This document shows, in pieces, positions 1 to 8,553 of a stretch of 38,605 bases of DNA (the stretch's first letter is position 1; every line of letters starts with the position of its first letter). The stretch comes from Acidimicrobiales bacterium (lineage in GTDB: Bacteria > Actinomycetota > Acidimicrobiia > Acidimicrobiales > CAIXPF01): positions 1 through 38,605 of the forward strand of contig JADLEF010000263.1 of assembly GCA_020846295.1 (NCBI GenBank). Reading direction: 5' to 3'. The notes beneath the pieces were generated by a model. That model worked only from the letters and a program-made list of their open reading frames with translations. It was not told the origin of the DNA and did no database searches. A program made the position numbers and the translations under genes.

Positions 1-881
1 CCTGCCCAGGCGGTGCGCACGTGGCGTAACCCGAGCGTGGTGCAGGTGTTGACCGCGTCGAGGGCGCGAGCGACGTCGAGCTCGTCGGGCCGGGCGTCGC
101 AGGGTTCGGACGGCGTCTCGTCCACGGGGGAGCACAGCAGCGACGGCCCGGCTTCCGGCTTGAAGTAGCAGCGGTCGCCCCACACCACCAGCGGCCACGC
201 CCCGCTGTCGGCGGGGGCGCGGGTGAGCAGGGCGGTGCGTCGCAACGGGCGCAGGCCGAGCGGGGCGACGCCGGCCACCTCGGCGAGCCGGTCGCCCCAG
301 GCGCCGGCGGCGTCGACGACGACGGGGGCGGACCAGCCCGCCGGCTCGGCGTGCCAGGAGCCGTCGGGTCGGGGTCGCACGGCGATCTCGCCGGCGGCGG
401 TCACCACGGTGGCACCCGCGGCGCGGGCGCGTCGGACGAAGGACTGGTGCAGCGCGGCGACGTCGATGTCGGCGGCGTCGGGTTCGAGCACGCCGGCGGC
501 GACGACCTCGGGTCGCAGCACGGGGACGATGCGGCGGGCCTCCTCGCCGTCGATCAGCCGGATCGAGTCGACCAGGCGGGCGCCCTCGGCGGCGAGGGCC
601 TCCAGCTCGGGGAGCTCGTCCGGCCCGCCGACGACCAGCATCGGTCGGGTGCGCAGGAACGGGCCGCGGGCGAAGCCGTCCCGGCTGGCCAGGGTGAGGG
701 CCCGGTTGAGCGGGCCGCCGTCGTTCTCCAGGTACTGGGCGGCGGAGCGACCGGTGGTGTGCTGGGCGAGCTGGGTCTCGCGTTCGAGCAGGGTCACCCG
801 GGCGCCGCGCTCGGCCAGCTCGGCGGCGGCGCCGACGCCGGCGATGCCACCGCCGATCACGATCACGTCTGCGTGCGGCAC
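1..881 (-). CDS. FAD-dependent oxidoreductase, DauA-like (D-amino-acid dehydrogenase/DAO family), partial
   Basis: The gene starts at a GTG (881), 25 nt after the stop of the upstream hydratase, and runs off the window start, so the C-terminus is missing (about 293 codons visible). The N-terminus has the FAD dinucleotide fold: VIVIGGGIAG with GxGxxG at residues 10-15 and a ribose-binding Glu in LLERE (about 33). It is followed by HTTGRSAAQY (41-50), IVPVL, DADIDV-type and VVDAAGAWGDRLAEVAGV segments. These match the order of segments in Pseudomonas D-arginine dehydrogenase DauA as I remember it, including a Trp/Arg-rich TTLGLR...RTAWA stretch at the cut end. The residue after SAA is Gln, where I recall DauA having a catalytic His, so substrate should not be assumed. 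Likely oxidises a D-amino acid or related amine to an imine/2-oxo acid. Last visible gene of a five-gene minus-strand operon. Confidence 0.85.
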   Translation of the reverse strand, partial: MPHADVIVIGGGIAGVGAAAELAERGARVTLLERETQLAQHTTGRSAAQYLENDGGPLNRALTLASRDGFARGPFLRTRPMLVVGGPDELPELEALAAEGARLVDSIRLIDGEEARRIVPVLRPEVVAAGVLEPDAADIDVAALHQSFVRRARAAGATVVTAAGEIAVRPRPDGSWHAEPAGWSAPVVVDAAGAWGDRLAEVAGVAPLGLRPLRRTALLTRAPADSGAWPLVVWGDRCYFKPEAGPSLLCSPVDETPSEPCDARPDELDVARALDAVNTCTTLGLRHVRTAWA

Positions 882-906
882 GGTCGCTTCCGGGGACGGG
901 GCGGGC

Positions 907-1716
907 TCAGACGAACCGGCAGGTGATGGCGCCGAGGGGTCCGTAGTCGACGTGGAACACGTCGCCCGGCCGGGCGTCGAGCGGCCGGGTGAACGATCCG
1001 GCCAGCACGACGTGGCCGGCCTCGAGCCGCCGGCCGATGGTGGCGTAGCGGCGCGCCAGCCAGGCGACGCCGTTGGCCGGGTGGTTGAGCACGGCGGCGG
1101 CGACGCCGGATTCTTCGATGGCGCCATTGCGGTAGGCGAGCGCGGCGACCCACCGCAGGTCGACCTCGGTCGGGCCGACGGGGCGGCCGCCCATGATGAC
1201 GCCGGCGTCGGCCGCGTTGTCGGCGATGGTGTCGCGCACGGTGCGGGGGCGCTTCAGCTCCGGGTGGACGCGGTAGGAGCGGGCGTCGATCAGCTCGAGG
1301 GCGGGAACGACGTACTCGGTGGCCGACAGCACGTCGAGCATCGTGACGTGTGGGCCTTCGAGGGGGCGGCCGAGCACGAAGGCGAGCTCCACCTCGATCT
1401 TCGGGTCGCAGAAGCGGCCGGTGTCGAGCTCGGCGCCGTCGTCGAAGACCATGTCGTCGAGCAGGGCCCCGAAGTCCGGTTCGTCGATCTGCATGGAGGC
1501 CTGCATGGCCTTGGAGGTGAGCCCGATCTTGTGGCCGACGAGGCTGGCGCCGGCGGCGAGCTGCAGGTCGACCCACGCCTGCTGGATGGCGTAGGCGTCC
1601 TCGAGGTCCATGGTCGGACGGCTGAAGGTGGGCGGCTCGATCTGGGTGGCGTGGCGGCGGGCCTGCTCGTGGACTGCGGCCCAGCGGCGGATCTCGTCGG
1701 CGTCCATGGTGCTCAT
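907..1716 (-). CDS. hpaH: 2-oxo-hept-4-ene-1,7-dioate hydratase-like (HpaH/MhpD family)
   Basis: 269 aa, full length for the 2-keto-4-pentenoate hydratase family (FAH-like fold). It carries [12 protein letters not shown] (61-72), [11 protein letters not shown] (79-89), the metal-binding KIEVELAF with Glu108 and Glu110, PALELID with Glu141, [11 protein letters not shown], and a terminal [12 protein letters not shown]. This pattern resembles HpaH/HpcG of homoprotocatechuate degradation more than MhpD or XylJ. These enzymes add water to a 2-oxo-enoate in a divalent-metal-dependent reaction after aromatic meta-cleavage. Start ATG has a GAAAGAG-type ribosome site. It sits 31 nt after the epimerase and 25 nt before the FAD oxidoreductase, so it is co-transcribed. 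No ring-cleavage dioxygenase is visible here, so the precise substrate is inferred from family resemblance only. Confidence 0.88.
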   Translation of the reverse strand: MSTMDADEIRRWAAVHEQARRHATQIEPPTFSRPTMDLEDAYAIQQAWVDLQLAAGASLVGHKIGLTSKAMQASMQIDEPDFGALLDDMVFDDGAELDTGRFCDPKIEVELAFVLGRPLEGPHVTMLDVLSATEYVVPALELIDARSYRVHPELKRPRTVRDTIADNAADAGVIMGGRPVGPTEVDLRWVAALAYRNGAIEESGVAAAVLNHPANGVAWLARRYATIGRRLEAGHVVLAGSFTRPLDARPGDVFHVDYGPLGAITCRFV

Positions 1717-1747
1717 CGGCGGGCTCTTTCGGCGGTGGTGCGGCTCG

Positions 1748-2899
1748 TCAGGCGGTGTCGATGCCGAGCTTGGCGTCGACGGAGGTGTGCGCGTACCGAT
1801 CGGTCCAGTGCGGGTCGGCCGCCTCGGCCACGGGCCGGAGCTGCTCGAGCGCCGAGCCCCAGGCGTCGATCAGGCGGTCCTCGGCGGCGTAGTCGAACGG
1901 GTCCTGCAGGCCGTGCTCGGTGACCGAGCCGCGCTCGAGCGGGTGGTCGGCCAGCCAGCGTGCGGTCAGCGGCAGCGCGTCGGTGACCGGGGTGAGGTCG
2001 CGGTGGCCGAGCTCGGCGCAGAGCAACTCGGTGGACAGCACCCGGTGGTGGTTGCTGCACTCGCCGAAGGGCCAGGCGGGTCGGGCCAGCTCCCATGGCA
2101 TGCCGACCAGTTCGATCTCGGCGCCGAGGCCCTCGGCGAGCAGCTGCACCCACTGACCGACGGTGACGGTGCGCTCGTCGGTGACGTGCACGATGCGGCC
2201 GGCGGCGACGTCGGGCCGATCGACCGCGGTGAGCAGCGCCTGGGCGGCGTTGCGGGAGTACGCCAACACGATGAGCGGCAGGCCGCCGTCGGGCACGATG
2301 ATGCGGCGGCGCCCGTCGAGCACGCGGCGCACGACGCACCATTCCTTGGGCTGCACCTGGAACGGTCCGTAGAGGCGGGGGTAGCGCAGGTGGGTGGCGG
2401 TCGGGTGCTGCTCGAAGAGGACCTGTTCGGTCTCGATCATCTTGAGCACCTTCGGGTTGTCGCCGGGGCCGGCCAGCGGGTCGTGCTCGCGGGTGGGAAC
2501 GGCCATGCCGTGCGGGTGGTTCGCCTCGGGCCAGCCGAAGCCGCGGTAGACCGGCGCACCGCCGACCGAGATCACCCGGCCACATCGGCCGGCGAAGTAG
2601 GTGGCGAGGTCGCGCAGGCGGCCGTACATGGGCACGACGAGATCGAAGGTGCGAGCGCCGAGCGCAGCGGCGACCGCGGCGACGTCGAAGGCGTTGGTGT
2701 GGATGTGCTCGACGTGGGCGGGGATCAGCTCGCTCTCGTGGCGGCCGGAGTGCAGGATGGCGACGGTGTAGCCGCGATCGAGCAGGCCGTTGACGACATG
2801 GGGGCCGGTGGGCCCGGTGCCGCCCACGACGAGCGCGGTGCCGGCGCGGTGGTTGGTGCTGGTGGCCACGAGGCGGGACGTTAGCGGTGATGTGGCCAC
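1748..2899 (-). CDS. NAD-dependent epimerase/dehydratase family protein
   Basis: 383 aa when started at GTG 2899, chosen because GAGGAG lies 4 nt upstream and the preceding SDR gene stops only 11 nt away; a second GTG at 2869 is possible. The N-terminus holds the Rossmann motif GGTGPTG (26-32) of extended/atypical SDRs, followed by HPHGM, a LRYPRLYGPFQ segment typical of UDP-sugar epimerase relatives, and a C-terminus rich in Trp and Asp. I do not see a clear YxxxK catalytic pair in the usual place, so this may be an atypical SDR. Third gene of the minus-strand operon. Substrate unknown; a CoA- or aromatic-derived intermediate of the same pathway is plausible from context alone. Confidence 0.85.
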   Translation of the reverse strand: MATSPLTSRLVATSTNHRAGTALVVGGTGPTGPHVVNGLLDRGYTVAILHSGRHESELIPAHVEHIHTNAFDVAAVAAALGARTFDLVVPMYGRLRDLATYFAGRCGRVISVGGAPVYRGFGWPEANHPHGMAVPTREHDPLAGPGDNPKVLKMIETEQVLFEQHPTATHLRYPRLYGPFQVQPKEWCVVRRVLDGRRRIIVPDGGLPLIVLAYSRNAAQALLTAVDRPDVAAGRIVHVTDERTVTVGQWVQLLAEGLGAEIELVGMPWELARPAWPFGECSNHHRVLSTELLCAELGHRDLTPVTDALPLTARWLADHPLERGSVTEHGLQDPFDYAAEDRLIDAWGSALEQLRPVAEAADPHWTDRYAHTSVDAKLGIDTA

Positions 2900-2910
2900 C
2901 AGCTCCTCGG

Positions 2911-3768
2911 TCAGCGGTCGAGACGGCGGTACCGGGGCTTCTGGCCGGTGGTGCCGTAGGCCATGCCGGCCAGGCTGTTGAGGTCCTTGAACATGTGGCT
3001 GAACTGGGTGACCCGAGGGCCCGCGGCGAGCAGGCCGCCGTCCACCACCAGCTGCTGGCCGGTGACGAAGGTCGAGTCCTCGCTGGCCAGGAACAAGGCC
3101 GCGCCGGCGATGTGGGCGCCCTCGCCGCGGTCCGGCCATGGTTGCAGGGCGGGCAGCCATTCGTCGACGAGCTCCGGCTTGCCGGCGTGCATGAGCGGGG
3201 TGTGGATCACGCCGGGGCAGATGGCGTTGACCCGGATCCGGTGCGGCGCGAGCTCCAGCGCGGCGGCGACGGAGAGGTTGGCCACCGCGGCCTTGGCCGC
3301 CGAGTAGGCGAGCGGACCGGCGCCGCCACCGAGCCCGGCCACCGAGGCGGTGTTGATGATGGAGCCGCCCTTGCCGCCGCCGATCATGACCCGGGCAGCG
3401 TGTTTGATGCCGAGGAACACCGAGCGCACGTCGATGGCGAAGGTCTCGTCCCAGGCGTCGACGTCGAGCTCGGTGACGGGGCCGAAGGCGCCCCCGATGC
3501 CGGCGTTGTTGAACATGATGTCGAGCCCGCCGAACGCGTCGACGGCGAGCTCGACGAGGGCGGCGACGTCGTCCTCGACGGACACGTCGGCCCGGGTGAA
3601 GCGGACGCGGTCGCCCAGGCGGGCGGCGGCCTCCTCGCCGGCGGCGGCGTTCATGTCGCCGATGACGACCGAGGCGCCCTCGGCCACGAAGCGTTCGACG
3701 GTGGCCAGGCCCATGCCGCTGGCGCCGCCGGTGACGATGGCCACGTTGTTCTGCAGGCGGTCGCTCAT
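2911..3768 (-). CDS. SDR family NAD(P)-dependent oxidoreductase
   Basis: 285 aa classical short-chain dehydrogenase. Visible elements are the cofactor motif TGGASGMG (13-20), an acidic residue after the second strand (GDMN, favouring NAD over NADP), NNAG (87-90), catalytic Ser142 and Tyr155-xxx-Lys159, and a C-terminal TGQQLVVDGGL motif. The ATG at 3768 overlaps the stop of the upstream amidohydrolase in an ATGA arrangement, so the two are translationally coupled. It oxidises or reduces an alcohol/ketone; the substrate is not readable from sequence. The extension after VDGG (FSHMFKDLNSLAGMAYG) is longer than in most FabG-like enzymes. Confidence 0.93.
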   Translation of the reverse strand: MSDRLQNNVAIVTGGASGMGLATVERFVAEGASVVIGDMNAAAGEEAAARLGDRVRFTRADVSVEDDVAALVELAVDAFGGLDIMFNNAGIGGAFGPVTELDVDAWDETFAIDVRSVFLGIKHAARVMIGGGKGGSIINTASVAGLGGGAGPLAYSAAKAAVANLSVAAALELAPHRIRVNAICPGVIHTPLMHAGKPELVDEWLPALQPWPDRGEGAHIAGAALFLASEDSTFVTGQQLVVDGGLLAAGPRVTQFSHMFKDLNSLAGMAYGTTGQKPRYRRLDR

Positions 3769-4967
3769 CGCCGGTTCGCTCCTGCGTCGCCGAGCTTGAA
3801 CACCGAGCGGGCGTTGTCGCCGAGGAACTTCTGGCGGCTGCCGTCGGGGAACATGTCCGCCAGCTCCTCCAGGTCCTTCACGTACCCAGGGGTATGGTCG
3901 ACGTGGGGGAAGTCGGAGGCCCACATGAAGCGGTCGGCCCCGAAGCGCTCGGCGAGGTGGGGCACGGTGCGCTCATCGGGGTCGCAGCTGACCCAGATGC
4001 GGTTCTCGAGGTCCCAACTCGGCGGGTTCTCGAGCGGAACCCGCTTGGCCAGCGGCGTGTGCTTGAACACGGCGTCGAGGCGGTCCATCCAGTACCCGAC
4101 CCAGCCGGCACCCGACTCGAGCACGACGACCCGCAGCTTGGGGAACTTGTCGAACACGCCATAGTCGAACAGCGTGGTGAACTGCTGGCGCACCCCGTCC
4201 GACGCCATGACCATGGGCAGCAGCTTCAGTTGCTTGACGTTTTCCCAGGTGCCCATGCGCTGCCCCTTCGTCCACTGCGGCTCGAAGGTCGGGTGGATGG
4301 CGAGGGGGACATCGAGGTCCTGGCAGGCGGCGAAGAGCACATCGTGGTCGGGATGACCGAGGGGCTTGGCGTCGTGGGTGAACGGGGCGACGAAACCGCC
4401 GACGGCTCCTTCGCCCACCGCTCGCTGGATCTCGGCGGCCGCGCCGGCCGGGTCGCTGAGGGAGAGGTGGGCGGCGCCGAAGAGGCGACCTTCGCCGCCG
4501 CTGCACCACTCGACGACCCAACGGTTGTACGCCCGGCAGTACGCCTGGGACAGCTCGGGGTCGGTGACCTCGGCCTCCCACAGCAGACCGACGGTGGTGT
4601 AGATGATGGCTGCGTCGATGCCTTCGGCATCGAGCAGCTGGAGACGCTGCTTGGGGTCGGTGGCGCCGTAGGGGGCCACCTTCTCGTAGGTCTGCTCGGG
4701 ATCGAACTGGAGCTTGGCGAGGTCGGTGCAGCCCATGGCGCCGAGGGTCGAGGGGAAGCCGTTGCGGCTCATGGCGGACGGCTTGCCGTCGTACTCGAGC
4801 GCCTCGAGGCCCGTGTCATCCCGCACGAAGCGCAGCGCCCGGTCCCGGTACTTGGGGTCGATGTAGCGCTCCCACAGGTCGACCGGCTCGAGGATGTGGC
4901 CGTCGGCGTCGACCGCGCCGCGGTACTTCAGCTGGTGCTCCGCGTGCAGCGTCGCGCTCTGTTCCAT
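3765..4967 (-). CDS. Amidohydrolase family protein (Amidohydro_2, ACMSD-like TIM barrel)
   Basis: 400 aa. Start ATG 4967 is preceded by GGGGGAA 6-7 nt away; longer upstream frames are opposite-strand artefacts. The N-terminal DADGH (20-24) corresponds to the metal-binding DxDxH strand of COG2159 enzymes. A WASDFPHVD segment near the C-terminus supplies the late-barrel Asp/His pair. This family contains decarboxylases (ACMSD, gamma-resorcylate decarboxylase) and hydrolases (LigY-like), all metal-dependent and cytoplasmic. As first gene of the operon, with a hydratase, two SDR-type enzymes and a flavoprotein downstream, a role in opening or decarboxylating an aromatic-derived intermediate is a reasonable inference. 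A -10 element (TAGCGT) lies 46-52 nt upstream. Confidence 0.9.
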   Translation of the reverse strand: MEQSATLHAEHQLKYRGAVDADGHILEPVDLWERYIDPKYRDRALRFVRDDTGLEALEYDGKPSAMSRNGFPSTLGAMGCTDLAKLQFDPEQTYEKVAPYGATDPKQRLQLLDAEGIDAAIIYTTVGLLWEAEVTDPELSQAYCRAYNRWVVEWCSGGEGRLFGAAHLSLSDPAGAAAEIQRAVGEGAVGGFVAPFTHDAKPLGHPDHDVLFAACQDLDVPLAIHPTFEPQWTKGQRMGTWENVKQLKLLPMVMASDGVRQQFTTLFDYGVFDKFPKLRVVVLESGAGWVGYWMDRLDAVFKHTPLAKRVPLENPPSWDLENRIWVSCDPDERTVPHLAERFGADRFMWASDFPHVDHTPGYVKDLEELADMFPDGSRQKFLGDNARSVFKLGDAGANRR

Positions 4968-5013
4968 TGCAGTTCCCCCGAACGATCTTCCCCGACGTGT
5001 TCGTCTCGATGGA

Positions 5014-5024
5014 ACGCTACCGGC
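5014..5024 (-). promoter_or_regulatory. Promoter -10 region (GCCGGTAGCGT) of the amidohydrolase operon
   Basis: Reads GCCGGTAGCGT on the minus strand, about 46 nt before the ATG at 4967, which has its own ribosome site. The same 11-mer occurs in front of three other genes in the window. No convincing -35 is seen. Confidence 0.5.
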
Positions 5025-5129
5025 TGCCCGGAGCGGGGAGAAATCCCTCCTGGCGGTGCCACCCGGCCCTACCGGGAACGGGTCACCCGGTGCTGCCGGT
5101 GCGGTCGCCGTCGGTGAGAGGCTGGCGGG

Positions 5130-6092
5130 GTGATCGATCGATCGGGCGCTCCGCTCCTGAGGTGCGAGGGTCTGGTGCGTCGCTTCGGGGGGCGCGTGGC
5201 GGTGGCGGGGCTGAGCTTCCACATCGATCGCGGCGAGACGTACGGGCTGTTGGGTCCCAACGGATCGGGGAAGACCACGACGATCTCGATGATCGCGGGC
5301 ATCCTGCGGCCGGACGCCGGTTCGGTGACCATCGCCGGGGTGCCGGTCGACGCCCGATCCGGGAGGGCCAAGGCGCTGATCGGGTTGGTGCCGCAGGACA
5401 TCGCGCTCTACGAAGATCTGTCGGCCCGGGAGCACCTGCGGTTCTTCGGGCGGTTGCAGGGGATGAGGGGCGCTGAGCTCGAGCGTCGCACGGCGGAGGT
5501 GCTGGACATCGTCGGGCTGGCCGAACGCTCCCGGGATCGGGTGGGGGAGTACTCGGGCGGCATGAAGCGGCGGGCGAACATCGCGGTGGGGTTGTTGCAC
5601 CGACCGCAGCTGCTGATCCTCGACGAGCCGACGGTCGGGGTGGATCCGCAGAGCCGCAACCAGATCTTGGCGAGCATCGAGACGTTGGGCGGCGAAGGGC
5701 TGTCGGTGCTCTACACGACGCACTACATGGGGGAGGCCGAGCGGCTCTGCCGGCGGGTCGGCATCATCGACGGTGGGACGATGCTGGCGGAAGGAACCCG
5801 CCGGGAACTGGTGTCGGGCATCGGGGAGCACGATCTGGTCACGTTGACGTTCAACGCCGAGGCCGGGGCGATCGACGAGTTCGTGGCGCGCTGCGGCGGG
5901 CTGGCCGGGGTGAGCAGCGCCCGCCGGCGCGACGGGGTGGTCGAGGTGCTGACCGATGCGCCGGATGTGGTGCTGCCCGCGGTGATCGGGGCTGCCGGAG
6001 GAGCGGGCCTGGCCGTCAGCAGCGTGGCGGTGCGCGAGCCCGATCTCGAGTCGGTGTTCCTGCACCTCACGGGCCGGGCACTGCGGGATTGA
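5130..6092 (+). CDS. ABC transporter ATP-binding protein (DrrA/ABC-2 exporter type)
   Basis: 320 aa ATPase starting at GTG, with GAGAGG upstream. The nucleotide-binding domain is complete: Walker A GPNGSGKT (42-49), Q-loop VPQD (87-90), signature YSGGM (141-145), Walker B LLILDEP (161-167) and H-loop His198 in TTHYM. A C-terminal domain of about 95 residues after position 225 resembles the extension of daunorubicin-resistance-type ATPases. It energises the two membrane proteins encoded immediately downstream (10 nt gap, then a 4-nt overlap), forming a heteromeric ABC-2 exporter. The exported compound cannot be told from sequence; drugs, lipids and polymers are all handled by this family. Divergent from the amidohydrolase operon across 162 bp. 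Confidence 0.95.
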   Translation: MIDRSGAPLLRCEGLVRRFGGRVAVAGLSFHIDRGETYGLLGPNGSGKTTTISMIAGILRPDAGSVTIAGVPVDARSGRAKALIGLVPQDIALYEDLSAREHLRFFGRLQGMRGAELERRTAEVLDIVGLAERSRDRVGEYSGGMKRRANIAVGLLHRPQLLILDEPTVGVDPQSRNQILASIETLGGEGLSVLYTTHYMGEAERLCRRVGIIDGGTMLAEGTRRELVSGIGEHDLVTLTFNAEAGAIDEFVARCGGLAGVSSARRRDGVVEVLTDAPDVVLPAVIGAAGGAGLAVSSVAVREPDLESVFLHLTGRALRD

Positions 6093-6102
6093 ACGGGCCG
6101 TC

Positions 6103-7335
6103 GTGGCGCAGTTGTCCCGCACGCTCGTCATCTGTGCGCTCGATCTGCGGCGTCGCGTGCGCAATCGCTCGGCCGTCATCACCACGGTGGTCGGGCCGCT
6201 GGCGATGGCCATCGTGTTCGGGTTGTTGGTGTCGGGCACGTCGGAGCTGACCGTTCGCATCGGGGTGGTGGATCTGGACCGCTCTGCGGCGTCGATGTCG
6301 TTGGTGTCGTCGTTGCTGGCCGATGACGGATCGGAGGCCGCCGACGGGGACCCGGGCGGGGCCGCCGCGCAGCAGGTGCTGCAGTTCGTCGAGCTCGATC
6401 CGGGCGGGGCTGCGCTCGACGGCGTGCGCAACGCGGTGGCAGACGGCACGGTTGATGCCGCGCTCGTCCTCGAAGCCGGGTTCGGGGCTGCGGCCACGGC
6501 CGGCGGGTCCGGGAGCCTGGTGGTGGTCCAGGATCCGGAGCAGGTGGTGTCGGGCCAGATCGCAGCGTCGGTGGCCCAATCCGTCGCAGCCGGCTACCGT
6601 CAGGTCGGCCTGTCCGTCGCCACGGTGATGGCGCTGGCCGGCACGGGTTCGGGCGCGTTCGACGAGGCGCTGATCGACGCAGCCGGTGCGCAGTCGCCGG
6701 CGTTGTCGGTGCAGGAGGTGCCGGTCGGCGGCCGGGATCTGTCGGCGGCGGCGTTCTACGGGGCGGGCATGTCGATCCTCTTCCTGTTCTTCACCGTCGG
6801 CTTCGCCGCCCGATCGGTGCTGGCCGAACGGGAGGCGGGCACGCTGGACCGGGTGCTCGCCACGCCCACGACGGCGGGCGCGGTGATCGCGGGCAAGACG
6901 CTGTCGGTCGGGGTGCTCGGGGTGGCCGGTTTCGTGGTGGTGTGGCTCGTCACCAGCGTGCTGTTCGATGCGCCGTGGGGTGACCCCATCGCAGTGTCGG
7001 TGTTGATCGTGTCGACCGTCTTCGCCATCGCCGGGGTGGCGACGTTCGTGGCCAGCCTCGCCCGCACCGAACGACAGGCAGACGCGGCGACCGCCGCGGT
7101 GACGTTCCTACTGGCCCTGCTCGGCGGCAACTTCGTCGGCCCGAACCAACCGCCGTTGCTGCGGCGGTTGTCCGTGCTCACGCCGAACGGGTGGTCGCTG
7201 CGGGCGTTCGCGGACCTCAACGCCGACGCCGCGACGCTCTCCTCCATCGCCACTGCGGTGTCGGTGCTGCTCGTGATGGGGGCGGTGTTCGGCTCGATCG
7301 GCGTGCGTCGGGTGCGCTCGGTGATGGTGCGATGA
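6103..7335 (+). CDS. ABC-2 type transporter permease
   Basis: 410 aa starting at GTG 6103, 10 nt after the ATPase stop. Topology is that of YhgE/YadH-like ABC-2 permeases: one N-terminal membrane helix (about 24-46, ending AIVFGLLVSG), a long extracytoplasmic region to about 215, then five or so hydrophobic segments from FYGAGMSILFLFF onward. The cytoplasmic coupling region contains EREAGTLDRVLATPTTAG, the usual ABC-2 pattern. Its stop overlaps the next permease start (ATGA), so the two are produced together and probably pair in the membrane. Confidence 0.93.
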   Translation: MAQLSRTLVICALDLRRRVRNRSAVITTVVGPLAMAIVFGLLVSGTSELTVRIGVVDLDRSAASMSLVSSLLADDGSEAADGDPGGAAAQQVLQFVELDPGGAALDGVRNAVADGTVDAALVLEAGFGAAATAGGSGSLVVVQDPEQVVSGQIAASVAQSVAAGYRQVGLSVATVMALAGTGSGAFDEALIDAAGAQSPALSVQEVPVGGRDLSAAAFYGAGMSILFLFFTVGFAARSVLAEREAGTLDRVLATPTTAGAVIAGKTLSVGVLGVAGFVVVWLVTSVLFDAPWGDPIAVSVLIVSTVFAIAGVATFVASLARTERQADAATAAVTFLLALLGGNFVGPNQPPLLRRLSVLTPNGWSLRAFADLNADAATLSSIATAVSVLLVMGAVFGSIGVRRVRSVMVR

Positions 7336-8537
7336 AGCGGCTGCTCGCCGTCCAGGCGTTCACCGCAGTGGTGTTGCGTCAACTCCTGCGGGATCGGACG
7401 GCGCTGATCTTCATCGTGGCGCTGCCGGTGGCGATCATGATCATCATCGGCACCACGTTCGGTGGACAGCAGCGCCTCGATCTCGGCGTCGTCGCGCCGG
7501 AGGGGCGCGCGGTCACCGAGCGGCTTCTCGCTGCGCTCGCCGACGGCGAGGGGGTGCGGGTGCATCGCTATCGGGACCTCGAATCGATGCGAAAGGCCGT
7601 TCGCCGGTTCACGGTGGTGGGCGGCGTCGTCGTCCCGGTCGACGCCGACGGCGAGCTGGCGGCCTCCGGCGCGACGGTGCTGTCGATCGTCGTGCCGAGG
7701 ACGAGCGAGCAGGCCGTGACCGTGCGTCGGGTGCTCGACGGCGCAGTGCGCGATGCGGCGGCGCCGCTGACTGCCGCGGCGTTCGCCGCCGAGCGGACGG
7801 GCACGCCGATCGAGATGGCCAGCGCCACCGCCGAGTTCCTCGATGGGCCGGATGGTGCCGAGGCGGCTGCGGCGCTCGGCGGCGGGATCGATGTGCACAC
7901 GGAGGCGATCGGCACGGGGCGCAGCGCAGGGGAGAGCCGCTTCTCGCAGACGGCGACGCAGAACCTGGTGCTGTTCACGTTCATCACTGCGCTGACCTCG
8001 GCCACCCTGCTGGTCCGGGCGCGGCGCACCGGGATCCTGCGTCGGGCCAGCGCCACACCGGCCGGTGTCGGCACGCTCCTGTGCGGCATGGCCGGCGGCT
8101 GGTTCGCGCTCTGCCTGGTGCAGTCGGTGGTGCTGATCGTCGTCGGCGCAGTGGGGTTCGGCGTGCGCTGGGGTGATCCGCTTGCCGCCGCGCTGCTCGT
8201 GGTCGTCTTCGACATCGTGGGTGTGGGCGCTGGGTTGCTGGTCGGTGCGGCTGGCGCGAACGAGGATCGGGTGGGCGCGCTCACGCCGGTCATCGGCATC
8301 GTGGCCGGCTCCCTCGGCGGGTGCACCGTGCCGATGCAGTTCTTTCCCGCAGCGATGCAGCGGGTTGCGCGCCTGACGCCGCACTACTGGGCCGTCGATG
8401 CATGGGATGCGCTCGTCTTCGATCGGGCCGGCGTGAACGAGATCGTCAAGAACCTGGTGGTGCTGGCCGGTTTCGGTGCGGTCTTCGTGCTCGCCGCGTC
8501 GGTCGGCATGCGCCGCGTGCTGCAGTCGGGCCGCTGA
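7332..8537 (+). CDS. ABC-2 type transporter permease, second subunit
   Basis: 401 aa starting at ATG 7332, overlapping the preceding stop by 4 nt; longer upstream frames lie inside the neighbour. Same architecture as its partner: an N-terminal helix (TALIFIVALPVAIMIIIG), a long outer domain to about 215, then several membrane helices with RARRTGILRRASATPAG at the coupling position. The first and second permease are similar in layout but clearly diverged, which suggests a heterodimer. It ends 16 nt before the convergent stop of the DUF2087 gene. Confidence 0.93.
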   Translation: MKRLLAVQAFTAVVLRQLLRDRTALIFIVALPVAIMIIIGTTFGGQQRLDLGVVAPEGRAVTERLLAALADGEGVRVHRYRDLESMRKAVRRFTVVGGVVVPVDADGELAASGATVLSIVVPRTSEQAVTVRRVLDGAVRDAAAPLTAAAFAAERTGTPIEMASATAEFLDGPDGAEAAAALGGGIDVHTEAIGTGRSAGESRFSQTATQNLVLFTFITALTSATLLVRARRTGILRRASATPAGVGTLLCGMAGGWFALCLVQSVVLIVVGAVGFGVRWGDPLAAALLVVVFDIVGVGAGLLVGAAGANEDRVGALTPVIGIVAGSLGGCTVPMQFFPAAMQRVARLTPHYWAVDAWDALVFDRAGVNEIVKNLVVLAGFGAVFVLAASVGMRRVLQSGR

Positions 8538-8553
8538 GCTCGTCGAGCGCCCG

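Noticed and set aside
223-1923. Long plus-strand open frame of 566 codons over the catabolic operon
   Set aside because: Ser/Arg/Gly-biased translation with no recognisable domain, exactly opposite to genes with full motifs. Many similar GC-rich shadows exist (1610-2884 +, 2887-4164 +, 10807-12510 -, 23790-25820 + before 25299, 33571-35292 +).
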